From assembly GCA_043822165.1 (NCBI GenBank), contig JBDRCA010000092.1:1-8463 (forward strand): a DNA stretch of 8,463 bases. Reading direction: 5' to 3'. This DNA is from SCGC-AAA252-I15 sp043822165. GTDB taxonomy: Archaea; Altiarchaeota; Altiarchaeia; IMC4; SCGC-AAA252-I15. Below are positions 1 to 4,456 of this stretch, one piece after another. Each line of letters begins with the position of its first letter. Position 1 is the stretch's first letter. The notes below the pieces were generated by a model. That model had not been told where the DNA came from. It searched no databases and was given only the letters and a program-made list of their open reading frames with translations. Position numbers and translations under genes: made by a program.

Positions 1-18
1 GAATTCTAGTTTTTTCAT
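1..18 (-). CDS. Possible start of a leftward gene, cut by the window edge
   Basis: Only six codons (M-K-K-L-E-F) are visible, starting at the ATG whose first base is position 18. The only support is a TATA-like element on the minus strand at about 46-54, roughly 32 bases upstream, a little longer than the leaderless spacing seen at other genes here. The product cannot be identified. It lies downstream of the deoxyhypusine synthase gene on the same strand. It could equally be a chance ATG. Confidence 0.3.
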
Positions 19-45
19 TTATTTGGTATTATCTTGGGTAATACG

Positions 46-54
46 AATATAAAA
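46..54 (-). promoter_or_regulatory. TATA-like element before the edge gene
   Basis: The minus strand reads TTTTATATT here, between the stop of the deoxyhypusine synthase gene and the ATG at position 18. A 6-bp inverted repeat (GTATTA at 26-31, TAATAC at 39-44) lies between this box and the ATG, where a transcription start or an operator could be. This is pattern-based only. Confidence 0.3.
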
Positions 55-68
55 GCATTAAACAATGT

Positions 69-1007
69 TCATTTCCTGGTTTTTTCGAGTAATGCCGCAA
101 CCATAAGCGGCAAATTAATGGTCGCATCCCCTTCAACTGTGACGTAATCGGCTTTTGCACCCACCTTACCCCAGGAAACCGCCTCACTAATACGCGCACC
201 GGAAAGGCTCCCATCCCACTCAGGCGCCGACGTGAGATAAACAACCCGGTCTAAACCATCCTTGAACTGATTCCACCAGATAGTATGATGCTTGGAAATG
301 CCTCCCCCAATCATCAACGCCCCGCTTTTCCTCGCCTTGAAGACCAAGTCCGCGAGCAACTGTTGGTCCCGGAAAAGATTCAAGCGAAAATCCCTGCCTT
401 GACTGAAAAAATAGAGTTGGCTCCCGAATGCGCCGTCCAAGATGCCGGGCACTATGACCGGAACCTTGTTTTTGTAAGCCCAGTAAAGTATGCTGTCTTG
501 GTCCTTTACTTTTTTACCGAACTCCCAGACGAGTTCATAGCCCGATGTCTCGCGCAAGCCGGCATCATATAGCTTGGAGAGTATCGGCTGCATCTTCTCC
601 TCAAGAACCAGACCATAGGATTCGTCGGGAACGAGAACGTTGCCCAGCCTGTTCACCCCCCGCTTCCTCAAATCAGCGTCATCCATCTGAAAGCTTCCGT
701 GATAATAATTCTTCCAGACTCTCGCCAAGTCATGGTCAAGCGTCCCGCACGTCGTGACGACCACGTCGAAGAGGTTTCGCTTGACAAGCTCCTTTAATAC
801 TCCCCGGGTGCCGGTTGCGACGAGAGCAGCGGGGAAACTCAAGAAATTCAGGGAATCAGCGTCCGAGACCATCTCGGAGAGAATCCGCACACCCACTGCA
901 AGCTTTTTCGCGGTGAAGCCGCCGGATTTACCGAACTGCCTGACTAACTCTGAGCAAGAGACTTTACCGCCTACCTGTATATCCTCTACTTTATCTAAAT
1001 CGCGCAT
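69..1007 (-). CDS. dys: Deoxyhypusine synthase
   Basis: This NAD-dependent enzyme transfers the aminobutyl group of spermidine to one lysine of aIF5A, the first step of hypusine formation; it acts in the cytoplasm. The 312-residue length is normal for archaeal members. Visible family blocks are PAALVATGTRGVL (59-71), TTCGTLDHDL (85-94), SGYELVWEFGKK (155-166), a Gly-rich DGAFGSQL (191-198) and the C-terminal DGSLSGARISEAVSWGK (275-291). By ungapped alignment with the human enzyme, K291 is the imine-forming lysine (human K329), W289 is W327, E285 is E323, H240 is H288 and D191 is D238. Positions equal to human D243, N292 and D316 are S196, W244 and L278; I think this is typical of the archaeal branch but could not check. 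The ATG is 27 bases from a TATA-like box, so the mRNA is probably leaderless. The aIF5A gene is not in view. Confidence 0.93.
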   Translation of the reverse strand: MRDLDKVEDIQVGGKVSCSELVRQFGKSGGFTAKKLAVGVRILSEMVSDADSLNFLSFPAALVATGTRGVLKELVKRNLFDVVVTTCGTLDHDLARVWKNYYHGSFQMDDADLRKRGVNRLGNVLVPDESYGLVLEEKMQPILSKLYDAGLRETSGYELVWEFGKKVKDQDSILYWAYKNKVPVIVPGILDGAFGSQLYFFSQGRDFRLNLFRDQQLLADLVFKARKSGALMIGGGISKHHTIWWNQFKDGLDRVVYLTSAPEWDGSLSGARISEAVSWGKVGAKADYVTVEGDATINLPLMVAALLEKTRK

Positions 1008-1027
1008 AGCAGGAAGATTATGGCATT

Positions 1028-1040
1028 CAAAATAAAAAGA
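1028..1040 (-). promoter_or_regulatory. TATA-like box of the deoxyhypusine synthase gene
   Basis: The minus strand reads TCTTTTTATTTTG, centred about 27 bases upstream of the ATG at 1007. That spacing places transcription start at or next to the ATG, and there is no Shine-Dalgarno sequence. The same T-rich stretch directly follows a hairpin and may also end transcription of the upstream microprotein gene. Confidence 0.5.
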
Positions 1041-1045
1041 AACTA

Positions 1046-1072
1046 GGCGTCAATTATCAACGGGAAGACGCC
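1046..1072 (-). terminator. Hairpin plus T-rich tail after the 50-residue gene
   Basis: GGCGTC (1046-1051) and GACGCC (1067-1072) form a perfect 6-bp GC-rich stem around a 15-base loop. The stem begins one base after the TAG of the minus-strand microprotein gene. On that strand it is followed by TAG and then a T-rich run. Archaeal termination mainly needs the T-rich run, so the hairpin may be accessory or may protect the 3' end. Confidence 0.45.
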
Positions 1073-1073
1073 G

Positions 1074-1226
1074 CTAAACTCCGACACACGCATGAAGACC
1101 GTATCCAAAACCAATCTTCATCCCGACATAAAAGGCTGCGCCGATAATCGTCGTAACAGCCACTCCAATAGCCGTGTATTCAAGAGCAATATTCTTCATC
1201 CGTTTCTGCGCGTCTGCATCCATCAT
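1074..1226 (-). CDS. 50-residue membrane microprotein, function unknown
   Basis: I translated this ORF by hand. The protein begins MMDADAQKRMKNIALEYTA and ends LHACVGV. After a charged N-terminus of about 16 residues, the rest is a nearly uninterrupted hydrophobic and Gly/Ala-rich stretch (IGVAVTTIIGAAFYVGMKIG and onward), enough for one membrane helix or a short hairpin. Support for a real gene comes from GGAG ending seven bases before the ATG, a TATA-like box further upstream, and a hairpin directly after the stop. There are two adjacent ATG codons; the first fits the GGAG spacing. The sequence vaguely recalls small AtpZ/AtpI-type proteins, but there are not enough diagnostic residues to name a family. 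Confidence 0.62.
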   Translation of the reverse strand: MMDADAQKRMKNIALEYTAIGVAVTTIIGAAFYVGMKIGFGYGLHACVGV

Positions 1227-1233
1227 AAGTCAA

Positions 1234-1237
1234 CTCC
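1234..1237 (-). promoter_or_regulatory. Shine-Dalgarno site of the 50-residue gene
   Basis: GGAG on the minus strand, seven bases before the ATG at 1226. It supports this ORF being translated and favours the first of the two tandem ATG codons. Confidence 0.5.
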
Positions 1238-1268
1238 AATGTTTTTTGGATAAAGAATTTACTTTAAG

Positions 1269-1278
1269 TTAATAAATA
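1269..1278 (-). promoter_or_regulatory. TATA-like box of the 50-residue gene
   Basis: The minus strand reads TATTTATTAA, centred about 48 bases upstream of the ATG. This predicts a leader of roughly 20 bases, long enough to carry the GGAG site. A weaker TTTATCC nearer the ATG is an alternative. Confidence 0.4.
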
Positions 1279-1314
1279 CTGGGCATCCAGCGAAGCACAC
1301 CCTGAAAGCGCATG

Positions 1315-1323
1315 TATTTATAG
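1315..1323 (+). promoter_or_regulatory. TATA box of the 31-residue basic peptide gene
   Basis: TATTTATAG, centred about 27 bases upstream of the ATG at 1347 and with no Shine-Dalgarno sequence in between. The arrangement matches the leaderless promoters of pyrB and of the 37-residue gene in this window, so it supports the peptide gene being expressed. Confidence 0.55.
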
Positions 1324-1346
1324 TCGATTACCCTAATCTTTTTGCT

Positions 1347-1442
1347 ATGGGTGTGTCAAGAAAGAAGAAGAGACAGAAGATGCGCAAACACAAGCAGAAG
1401 AAGCGCAGGAAAAAACTAAGACACATTAGAAAGAAGAAGTAG
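1347..1442 (+). CDS. 31-residue Lys/Arg-rich peptide, mS38/bS22 (COX24_C) ribosomal-protein-like
   Basis: I translated this ORF by hand. It starts MGVSRKKKRQ, has a core KMRKHKQKKRRKK at residues 11-23, and ends LRHIRKKK. About two thirds of the residues are Lys or Arg and there is no acidic residue. The core matches the COX24_C / AURKAIP1 domain without gaps: as I recall it, the human mS38 C-terminus reads [22 protein letters not shown], sharing the K-M-x-x-H-K-x-x-K centre and the later K-K-x-R-x-[LI]-R. Stand-alone bacterial members such as actinobacterial bS22 are also about 30-35 residues and bind small-subunit rRNA near the decoding region. By inference this peptide binds SSU rRNA. The alternative is eL41, a basic peptide of about 25 residues, but that family lacks the KMxxHK core. 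A TATA box lies 27 bases upstream. The gene converges on its neighbour, with 17 bases between the stops. Confidence 0.68.
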   Translation: MGVSRKKKRQKMRKHKQKKRRKKLRHIRKKK

Positions 1443-1459
1443 AAAAAGAATTCTTAAAC

Positions 1460-1867
1460 TCACTTACGCCCATACTCGCTCTCGAGCATCCGCCAGTACT
1501 TCATCCTGGATTTCTCTTCCTTGTGGGTTTTGGAAACATCGGCTTTCCGAAGCTCTGGGGACAGCTTTGCCTCCTCGTCCGCGGAAAGCCTTGTCTTGGC
1601 TTCGCGGTACTTGCGCTTAGCCCCCTCAACAGACACCTCAAGCGCCGATAGCTCCTCTTTCTTCTTCTTGATTTTCCCTTCCAGCACCTTGAGCTCGTAG
1701 AATGAGCGGGAGAGAAGGCCCAGCAGGAAAAGGAATGTGATGATTGCCAGGAATACCACGGCGAAGGCAAGCGGACCGGGGACAGTAACCGAAAAATCCA
1801 GGGGCGGGCGCCCCTTAAGAATCTCCCAGAAAAAATCCGCTGAAAGATCGCCGAATGAAAGTTCCAT
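1460..1867 (-). CDS. Single-membrane-segment coiled-coil protein, function unknown
   Basis: I do not recognise this 135-residue protein. It has an N-terminal segment of about 30 residues, then one strong hydrophobic helix (about 32-54, centred on FAVVFLAIITFLFLLGLL). A heptad-like charged region follows from about 57 to 98, rich in Lys, Glu, Ala and Leu and probably a coiled coil, and then a basic C-terminal tail. No signal-peptide cleavage site is evident; the coiled coil is probably cytoplasmic, since Lys-rich residues follow the membrane helix. Its ATG follows the hisG stop with no base between them, so the two are almost certainly cotranscribed, and only a weak GAG lies upstream. The link to histidine synthesis may be just operon packing. 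Its size and single helix do not fit DUF106/EMC3-type insertases. Confidence 0.75.
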   Translation of the reverse strand: MELSFGDLSADFFWEILKGRPPLDFSVTVPGPLAFAVVFLAIITFLFLLGLLSRSFYELKVLEGKIKKKKEELSALEVSVEGAKRKYREAKTRLSADEEAKLSPELRKADVSKTHKEEKSRMKYWRMLESEYGRK

Positions 1868-2791
1868 CTACTCTAGTATAAGCCTGGTATCCGAGATAGC
1901 GATTGATGACGCTCCCTTGCGACGAAGCTCGGGGAGGATATACTTTAAGTCGCGCTCGTCCATCACCACGAAAACGTCGAAGCCCCCGCCCAAAAGCTCG
2001 GAAATCGTGGGTTTTTTAACGTATTTCTTGATGGCGGATAGGACGCCCTCCAGGTTCCCTGGCTCGTCAACGTTAAGGTACACGTTCACCTTGCCCTTGC
2101 TTTTCAGCGCGCCATCGAAGAGTTTAACGATTTCGTCTATCTTTCTTTTTTTAGCCTTGTCTTTCAGGCTCTTCTTGTTGGTGATAAGATACGCCGACGT
2201 CGTCATTATGAACTCTAGGACACGGCACCTGTTGGCTTTAAGAGTCGCACCCGTCTCGGTTGTGTCGACTATCAAGTCGGCTTCAGGAGTGGGAGGCACA
2301 ACCCACGCCTCCGTCTTGCCTGCGGGCTTTCTTATGACGGCCTTGATCTTGTTTTTCTTCAAGTAGTCGCCGATTATCGCGGGATACTCGGTGGCAACCA
2401 CCACTGAGCCGCCCTTGTCCTCTACCTTGGCGGCATACCGTCTAAAGTCAGAGATAGACTCTACGTTAGGCAGAACCTCCTCCGAAACCGCGACAGCAAG
2501 CTTGGTGCCGCCGAACCCCAAATCCAAAAGCTTGACGACGTTTTTCGCAAGAGAAGGATTAGAAAGCTCAAACTCCCGGATTATGTCAGAGCCGGCCATG
2601 CCAAGGTCCCCCTTGCCAACTCCCAGAAGAAAAGGCGCATCCTGGGGGCGAAGCCTCTTCAAGAGAATGCCTTCATCATCTATCGACGGATTATACTCTC
2701 TATCCGAAATCCTGACTTTAAAGCCAGCTCTCGCGAAAAGGTCCAGTGCCTTACCTTCCAGGTGCCCGTCAGGGACGTAAAACTTTATCAT
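1868..2791 (-). CDS. hisG: ATP phosphoribosyltransferase, long form
   Basis: HisG joins ATP and PRPP, the committed and feedback-controlled first step of histidine synthesis. The 307-residue length matches the long form, with catalytic domains followed by a C-terminal ACT-like HisG_C domain (about 227-307). The PRPP-binding loop DTTETGATLKAN (176-187) corresponds to E. coli DLVSTGATLEAN. DLGMAGSD (62-69), LLDLGFGGTKLAVAV (88-102) and the C-terminal GASSI (293-297) are also family blocks. HisG_C means that no HisZ partner should be needed and that histidine inhibition is likely. Oddly, the N-terminal KGRL-type motif reads PDGHL (7-11), losing the usual Lys and Arg. No other his gene is visible. 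The start is the only reasonable ATG, preceded by AT-rich promoter-like sequence and no Shine-Dalgarno site. Confidence 0.88.
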   Translation of the reverse strand: MIKFYVPDGHLEGKALDLFARAGFKVRISDREYNPSIDDEGILLKRLRPQDAPFLLGVGKGDLGMAGSDIIREFELSNPSLAKNVVKLLDLGFGGTKLAVAVSEEVLPNVESISDFRRYAAKVEDKGGSVVVATEYPAIIGDYLKKNKIKAVIRKPAGKTEAWVVPPTPEADLIVDTTETGATLKANRCRVLEFIMTTSAYLITNKKSLKDKAKKRKIDEIVKLFDGALKSKGKVNVYLNVDEPGNLEGVLSAIKKYVKKPTISELLGGGFDVFVVMDERDLKYILPELRRKGASSIAISDTRLILE

Positions 2792-2798
2792 TGTAAGA

Positions 2799-2829
2799 CT
2801 TATTTATATTCAATCAACTAATAAAATTA
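2799..2829. promoter_or_regulatory. Divergent promoter region between hisG and the TPR gene
   Basis: The 62-base spacer holds two AT-rich elements. CTTATTTATATTC (2799-2811, plus strand) lies about 49 bases upstream of the TPR start, which predicts a leader of about 23 bases with room for a ribosome site. TAATTTTATTA (2819-2829, minus strand) lies about 33 bases upstream of the hisG start. The 2799-2811 element also reads AATATAAATAAG on the minus strand, but it is too close to the hisG ATG for the usual spacing. Confidence 0.45.
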
Positions 2830-2840
2830 AGTGTTTTTAA

Positions 2841-2847
2841 AGGGGGA
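2841..2847 (+). promoter_or_regulatory. Shine-Dalgarno site of the TPR gene
   Basis: AGGGGGA ends about six bases before the ATG at 2854. It is the most G-rich ribosome site in the window and settles the start. A nearer, out-of-frame ATG overlaps the site at 2846-2848 and is not expected to be used. Confidence 0.5.
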
Positions 2848-2853
2848 TGGAAT

Positions 2854-3252
2854 ATGAAGGAACCTCAGAGAATAGAAGAGCTCGGCTTAGAGCACGAATA
2901 TCATAATCTGGCCAACGACTACTTCGCAATCGAGGAATACGACAAGGCCGTGGAGCATTACTCGAAGGCCTTGGGAATCCGCCCCACTCTTAAGGAATCG
3001 TATTTCAACAGGAGTCTCGCCTACGTCAGGATGCAGGATTACACGAAGGCGCTCTCGGACTTGGACAGAGTCATCGAGTTGAACGGAGAGCTTGCCGAAG
3101 CGTATTATGCGAGGGGTCTTTTGCACGAGCATTCCGGGCGAGTCGACAAGGCGATTGTCGACTACAACATGGCATTGGAGCTTGACCCTAGCTACAACGA
3201 CGCCTTCGAGCAGAGGAAAATTGCCTTGAAGAAAAAAGACGCGTCCAACTGA
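2854..3252 (+). CDS. Small tetratricopeptide-repeat protein
   Basis: The 132 residues hold three consecutive 34-residue TPR units and a terminal capping helix: roughly residues 16-49 (EYDKAVEHYSKALGIRP), 50-83 (DYTKALSDLDRVIELN) and 84-117 (RVDKAIVDYNMALELDPS). Each shows the family pattern of small and aromatic residues, including A-Y/N-x-R-x at helix A and the Asp/Asn-Pro-like turn. TPRs form a curved scaffold for protein-protein contacts. There is no catalytic domain, signal peptide or membrane segment, so it is probably a soluble adaptor. The PAP2 phosphatase gene starts two bases after its stop, so the two are likely cotranscribed and might work together; that partnership is inference. 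The partner protein cannot be predicted from the sequence. Confidence 0.88.
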   Translation: MKEPQRIEELGLEHEYHNLANDYFAIEEYDKAVEHYSKALGIRPTLKESYFNRSLAYVRMQDYTKALSDLDRVIELNGELAEAYYARGLLHEHSGRVDKAIVDYNMALELDPSYNDAFEQRKIALKKKDASN

Positions 3253-3254
3253 AC

Positions 3255-3788
3255 ATGGACGTTAAGCGCCTTAATTATTACGCTGACAAGATTCCGGAAC
3301 TCCCTTACTTTCTGGTTGCGTTATTATTCGTCTTAGCCGACGCTAAAGTAGAGTACATCCACGTTTTCTCGACTGCATTCATATTTTTGAGCCTTGCGCT
3401 CGCCATCGGAGTCTGCCTGAAGCTCCTGCTAAAGACCAGGAGGCCTAAGCCGTACAAGTCACGGTACGAGATTTTCAGGTACGGGTTCCCGTCGCTTCAC
3501 ACCATGATTTCCATCGGAGCTCTCGCGTTCGTCTACTATATAGACCCGCTCTTGTCCCTGGTCTTGGCGCCCGTCGGAGTCTTCTACATTTACGCGCGCA
3601 TCTCTGGGGGATTTCACACGAGAGGGGACGTTTTAGGCGGGATGATAGTGGGAGTGGTTATAGGAGCGTTCAGCGGGTCCCTGATAGACGAATTGTTTCT
3701 GCCGGGCAGGGTAGAGTTTTTGTTCGCGTTCCTGTTCTTCGCGGTGCCGACGCTTACAAGCGTTGCGAGAATAAAAGAAATCGTTTAA
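3255..3788 (+). CDS. PAP2-family membrane phosphatase
   Basis: All three catalytic signatures of the type 2 phosphatidic acid phosphatase superfamily are present in 177 residues: K-x6-R-P (K56 to R63-P64), a PSGH-like P79-S80-L81-H82, and R-x5-H-x3-D (R115, H121, D125). H82, H121 and D125 match the catalytic triad region, with H121 the likely phospho-enzyme nucleophile. Several hydrophobic segments (about 18-30, 37-59, 84-95, 98-115, 126-144 and 153-167) make it a polytopic membrane enzyme. Family members dephosphorylate lipid phosphates or pyrophosphates; in archaea plausible substrates are polyprenyl (dolichyl) pyrophosphate or phosphatidylglycerophosphate-like ether lipids, but the substrate is not readable from the sequence. 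PSLH instead of PSGH is a small variation. The gene starts two bases after the TPR gene and has no clear ribosome site of its own, suggesting translational coupling. Confidence 0.87.
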   Translation: MDVKRLNYYADKIPELPYFLVALLFVLADAKVEYIHVFSTAFIFLSLALAIGVCLKLLLKTRRPKPYKSRYEIFRYGFPSLHTMISIGALAFVYYIDPLLSLVLAPVGVFYIYARISGGFHTRGDVLGGMIVGVVIGAFSGSLIDELFLPGRVEFLFAFLFFAVPTLTSVARIKEIV

Positions 3789-3798
3789 AGCCCTGGTA

Positions 3799-3807
3799 TT
3801 TATATAA
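3799..3807 (+). promoter_or_regulatory. TATA box of the 37-residue gene
   Basis: TTTATATAA is a near-ideal archaeal TATA element, centred 28 bases upstream of the ATG at 3831. There is no Shine-Dalgarno site in between, so a leaderless transcript is expected. Confidence 0.65.
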
Positions 3808-3830
3808 CCGTCAATTAATTACTTAACAAT

Positions 3831-3944
3831 ATGGCCGATGAGACAGGTGAGGCAGGCGCCCAGGGAGCAAAAGACGACAAACTGCTCGTTGCAGGATTAT
3901 TTGTGGTATTCCTCATCCTGGTGTACCTGATATTCTTCGTGTAA
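3831..3944 (+). CDS. 37-residue tail-anchored-type membrane microprotein
   Basis: I translated this ORF by hand. It begins MADETGEAGAQGAKDDK, a polar and mostly acidic stretch of 17 residues, followed by one hydrophobic helix of about 20 residues that runs to the last residue (LLVAGLFVVFLILVYLIFFV). The layout is that of a tail-anchored protein with a cytoplasmic acidic N-terminus. It has its own well-placed TATA box, which is good evidence for expression of so short an ORF. It resembles the layout of Sec61-beta/SecG but is shorter and lacks the conserved segment before the helix, so I do not assign it. It lies between the PAP2 gene and the convergent pyrI gene. Confidence 0.68.
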   Translation: MADETGEAGAQGAKDDKLLVAGLFVVFLILVYLIFFV

Positions 3945-3961
3945 AAAGGACGAGGAAACAT

Positions 3962-3977
3962 GGTTTAAAAAAAAACC
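3962..3977 (-). terminator. T-run terminator after pyrBI
   Basis: On the minus strand, 14 bases after the pyrI stop, there is a run of nine T within a self-complementary GGTTT...AAACC. A T-run of this kind is the usual archaeal termination signal. A shorter T-run on the plus strand (3988-3993) could serve the opposing 37-residue gene. Confidence 0.5.
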
Positions 3978-3991
3978 GTACAACATACTTT

Positions 3992-4456
3992 TTACGCTAG
4001 ATTACGCTCGCAGAACTTGCACGATAAGACTAGAGGCTCCTTCTCCCGCACGATGAAGACGGACTGAACCGGCTCACGCTCCTTGTTGGTAACGCAATTC
4101 GGGTTAGGGCACTTAAGGCTTCCGACTATGAGTTTCGGGAGCTTGACGACCTCTTTTTTCACGACTTTGTAGTCTTTGATTACGTTAACGGTCGCCATGG
4201 GAGCGATAAGCGCTATCTGGGATAATTCGCTCTCCTTTATCTTGCGGTTCTCGACTTTCACGATGTCTTTCTTCCCGTAGATGCTTGAGGGAACGTTCAT
4301 GGCAATCGTGATGGTGTCAGTGAATGACTCGTCGATGCCGAGGATATCCAATACGTCTGGAGCCTTTCCCTGGGGAATGTGGTCGACGACGACCCCGTTT
4401 TTTATTCTCCGAACCCTTAAGGTCTCCTCCTCGCCTGAAACCCCGCTCTTTTTCAT
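3992..4456 (-). CDS. pyrI: Aspartate carbamoyltransferase regulatory subunit
   Basis: PyrI binds nucleotides and joins PyrB trimers into the allosteric ATCase holoenzyme. The C-terminal zinc domain has four cysteines in the C-x4-C...C-x2-C pattern of E. coli PyrI, in CPNPNC and CKFC, with 24 residues between the pairs. The N-terminal allosteric domain shows the family block around VVDHIPQGKA and the later SELSQIALIAP. I start it at 4456, giving 154 residues (E. coli 153): this ATG overlaps the pyrB TGA as ATGA and is preceded by GAGGTGA at good spacing. An ATG eight codons upstream (4480) has no such support. Cotranscription and translational coupling with pyrB are expected, giving balanced subunits. 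CTP/ATP control is expected from the family but not shown here. Confidence 0.94.
   Translation of the reverse strand: MKKSGVSGEEETLRVRRIKNGVVVDHIPQGKAPDVLDILGIDESFTDTITIAMNVPSSIYGKKDIVKVENRKIKESELSQIALIAPMATVNVIKDYKVVKKEVVKLPKLIVGSLKCPNPNCVTNKEREPVQSVFIVREKEPLVLSCKFCERNLA

Noticed and set aside
1227..1346. A tRNA or structured RNA in the 120-base divergent spacer
   Set aside because: I saw no cloverleaf, CCA end or stable stem; the content is AT-rich promoter sequence.
1347..1442. eL41 as the identity of the basic 31-residue peptide
   Set aside because: As I recall it, eL41 is Trp-containing and lacks the KMxxHK core; the COX24_C pattern fits more positions. The doubt is kept in the confidence value.
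1737..2366. 209-residue plus-strand ORF opposite hisG and the coiled-coil gene
   Set aside because: It spans two convincing minus-strand genes, is Ser/Arg-rich and has no domain; it is the antisense of well-conserved codons.
3831..3944. Sec61-beta/SecG identity for the 37-residue protein
   Set aside because: The layout is similar, but it is too short and lacks the conserved stretch before the membrane helix.
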